NCBI GenBank assembly: GCA_002358975.1
Contig: DEPX01000085.1
Location: 6,120 to 12,550, forward strand
Length of the DNA: 6,431 nt
Direction of reading: 5' to 3'
DNA from: Micrococcaceae bacterium UBA3381
Lineage (GTDB): Bacteria; Actinomycetota; Actinomycetes; Actinomycetales; Micrococcaceae
How positions within the stretch are numbered: the first letter of the stretch is position 1; every line of letters starts with the position of its first letter. Positions 5,868-6,431 of the stretch are shown here, in pieces. The notes below the pieces were generated by a model. The model saw only the letters and a program-made list of their open reading frames with translations, did no database searches and was not told the origin of the DNA. The translations under genes were made by a program, and so were the position numbers.

Positions 5868-6431
5868 ATCGAATCCTCGGATCTAAGGCGGCATACAGCA
5901 GATCAACAACCAGACTGGCAACAACATAGATAAACACCATGACGGTTACCACTGAAACGACCGTGGGGTTTTCTCCACGGAGGATGGCCTGATAAGCCAA
6001 ATTGCCGATCCCATTTATATTGAAAATACCCTCGGTGACCACCGCACCGGCCATGAGGGTGCCCAAATCGGCGCCTAGAAAGGTAATGACTGGAATCAGC
6101 GAGTTCCGCAGTACGTGGCGGCGGTTTACCACGCCATCCGAGACGCCGTGTGCGCGCGCAGTTCGTACGTGGTCGGCAGTGAGATTCTCAATAACCGATG
6201 TACGTGTCAAACGCAGAACATAGGCAAAAGAGACCAGCCCTAAGACCACCGCGGGAAGCAGGAGGTTGGTGAAACTTGTGTTTGATCCCACGGTTGGTGG
6301 CACCCATTGCAACTGGACGCCAAAGATCAACTGCAGTCCAAAGCCTAGAACAAAAATGGGGATAGCAATGACGATTAAGGACACGACCAGCATGGTCGAG
6401 TCAAAGATTTTGCCTCTGCGGAGTCCCGCAT
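5860..6431 (-). CDS. Peptide/nickel-type ABC transporter permease, DppB/OppB family, C-terminal part (5' end beyond window)
   Basis: The reading frame is open from the right window edge to TAA at 5860-5862, giving about 190 residues of a protein usually near 310-330. The edge residues AGLRRGKIFDST followed by a hydrophobic helix are typical of the middle of DppB, so the Met at 6393 is internal. Visible are membrane helices near the edge (MLVVSLIVIAIPIFVLGFGL), a second around LLLPAVVLGLVSFAYVLR, and a C-terminal helix VVSVVTVMVFIYVVASLVVD. The EAA coupling loop contains HVRTARAHGVSDGVVNRRHV with RNSLIP after it, and TEGIFNINGIG is the usual family signature. The protein ends YAALDPRIRYA, close to the standard YxxLDPRIR(Y) ending. 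The stop overlaps the next permease start (ATGCATAA), indicating translational coupling. It forms the heteromeric pore with the DppC-like protein. The binding-protein gene is expected upstream, outside the window. Confidence 0.94.
   Translation of the reverse strand, partial: AGLRRGKIFDSTMLVVSLIVIAIPIFVLGFGLQLIFGVQLQWVPPTVGSNTSFTNLLLPAVVLGLVSFAYVLRLTRTSVIENLTADHVRTARAHGVSDGVVNRRHVLRNSLIPVITFLGADLGTLMAGAVVTEGIFNINGIGNLAYQAILRGENPTVVSVVTVMVFIYVVASLVVDLLYAALDPRIRYA
5874..5878 (-). promoter_or_regulatory. Shine-Dalgarno of the dppC-like gene inside dppB-like coding sequence
   Basis: GAGGA on the minus strand, 6 nt before the ATG at 5867, lies in the last codons of the upstream permease (…Pro-Arg-Ile-Arg-Tyr-Ala). 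It supports the chosen start and an 8-nt gene overlap. Confidence 0.7.

Noticed and set aside
5961..5980. Inverted repeat CCGTGG..CCACGG with a TTTT loop
   Set aside because: It falls inside conserved dppB-like coding sequence (Arg-Gly-Glu-Asn-Pro-Thr-Val), has no T tail on either strand, and is most likely a chance pairing.

Overview
The window looks like a chromosomal stretch of an actinobacterium of moderate GC content, plausibly Micrococcales/Micrococcaceae-like. This lineage call is an inference. It rests on a near-perfect HspR operator (HAIR element), a divergent Clp ATPase with an aromatic/Gly-rich N-terminal extension, and a fused two-ATPase peptide transporter subunit. No rRNA, tRNA, CRISPR array, insertion sequence or attachment site was seen.

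Layout. Positions 1-402 (+) hold the C-terminal half of a GvpF/GvpL-family gas-vesicle protein, cut by the left window edge. It converges on a large minus-strand gene (445-2994) for a two-domain AAA+ Clp unfoldase. The 42-nt gap and the last gvp codons form one strong hairpin that works best as the terminator of the clp gene. Between clp and the next gene (2995-3212) lie, in the direction of minus-strand transcription, a mismatched long hairpin with a U-rich tail, a short hairpin followed by seven T, an HspR-type inverted repeat, and a strong Shine-Dalgarno ahead of clp. From 3213 to the right edge runs a tightly packed minus-strand peptide (oligopeptide/dipeptide/nickel-family) ABC transporter operon. 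In transcription order it is permease DppB-like (5860-6431, 5' end outside the window), permease DppC-like (4893-5867), and a fused DppD-DppF ATPase (3213-4892). The genes overlap by 8 nt or abut with no gap. The substrate-binding protein is not in the window and is expected upstream, beyond 6431.

How the parts relate. The transporter is self-contained and is closed by two terminators, so the Clp gene should be an independent transcription unit. That unit carries the heat-shock operator of the HspR repressor, which in actinobacteria classically controls dnaK and clpB. The protein behind it is not ClpB. It has a UVR motif in place of the long ClpB coiled coil, and it has an LGF ClpP-docking tripeptide, so it looks like a ClpP-partner unfoldase that is distinct from housekeeping ClpC1. 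This combination is the most interesting point of the window. The second is the gas-vesicle gene at the left edge, which suggests that a gvp cluster continues to the left.
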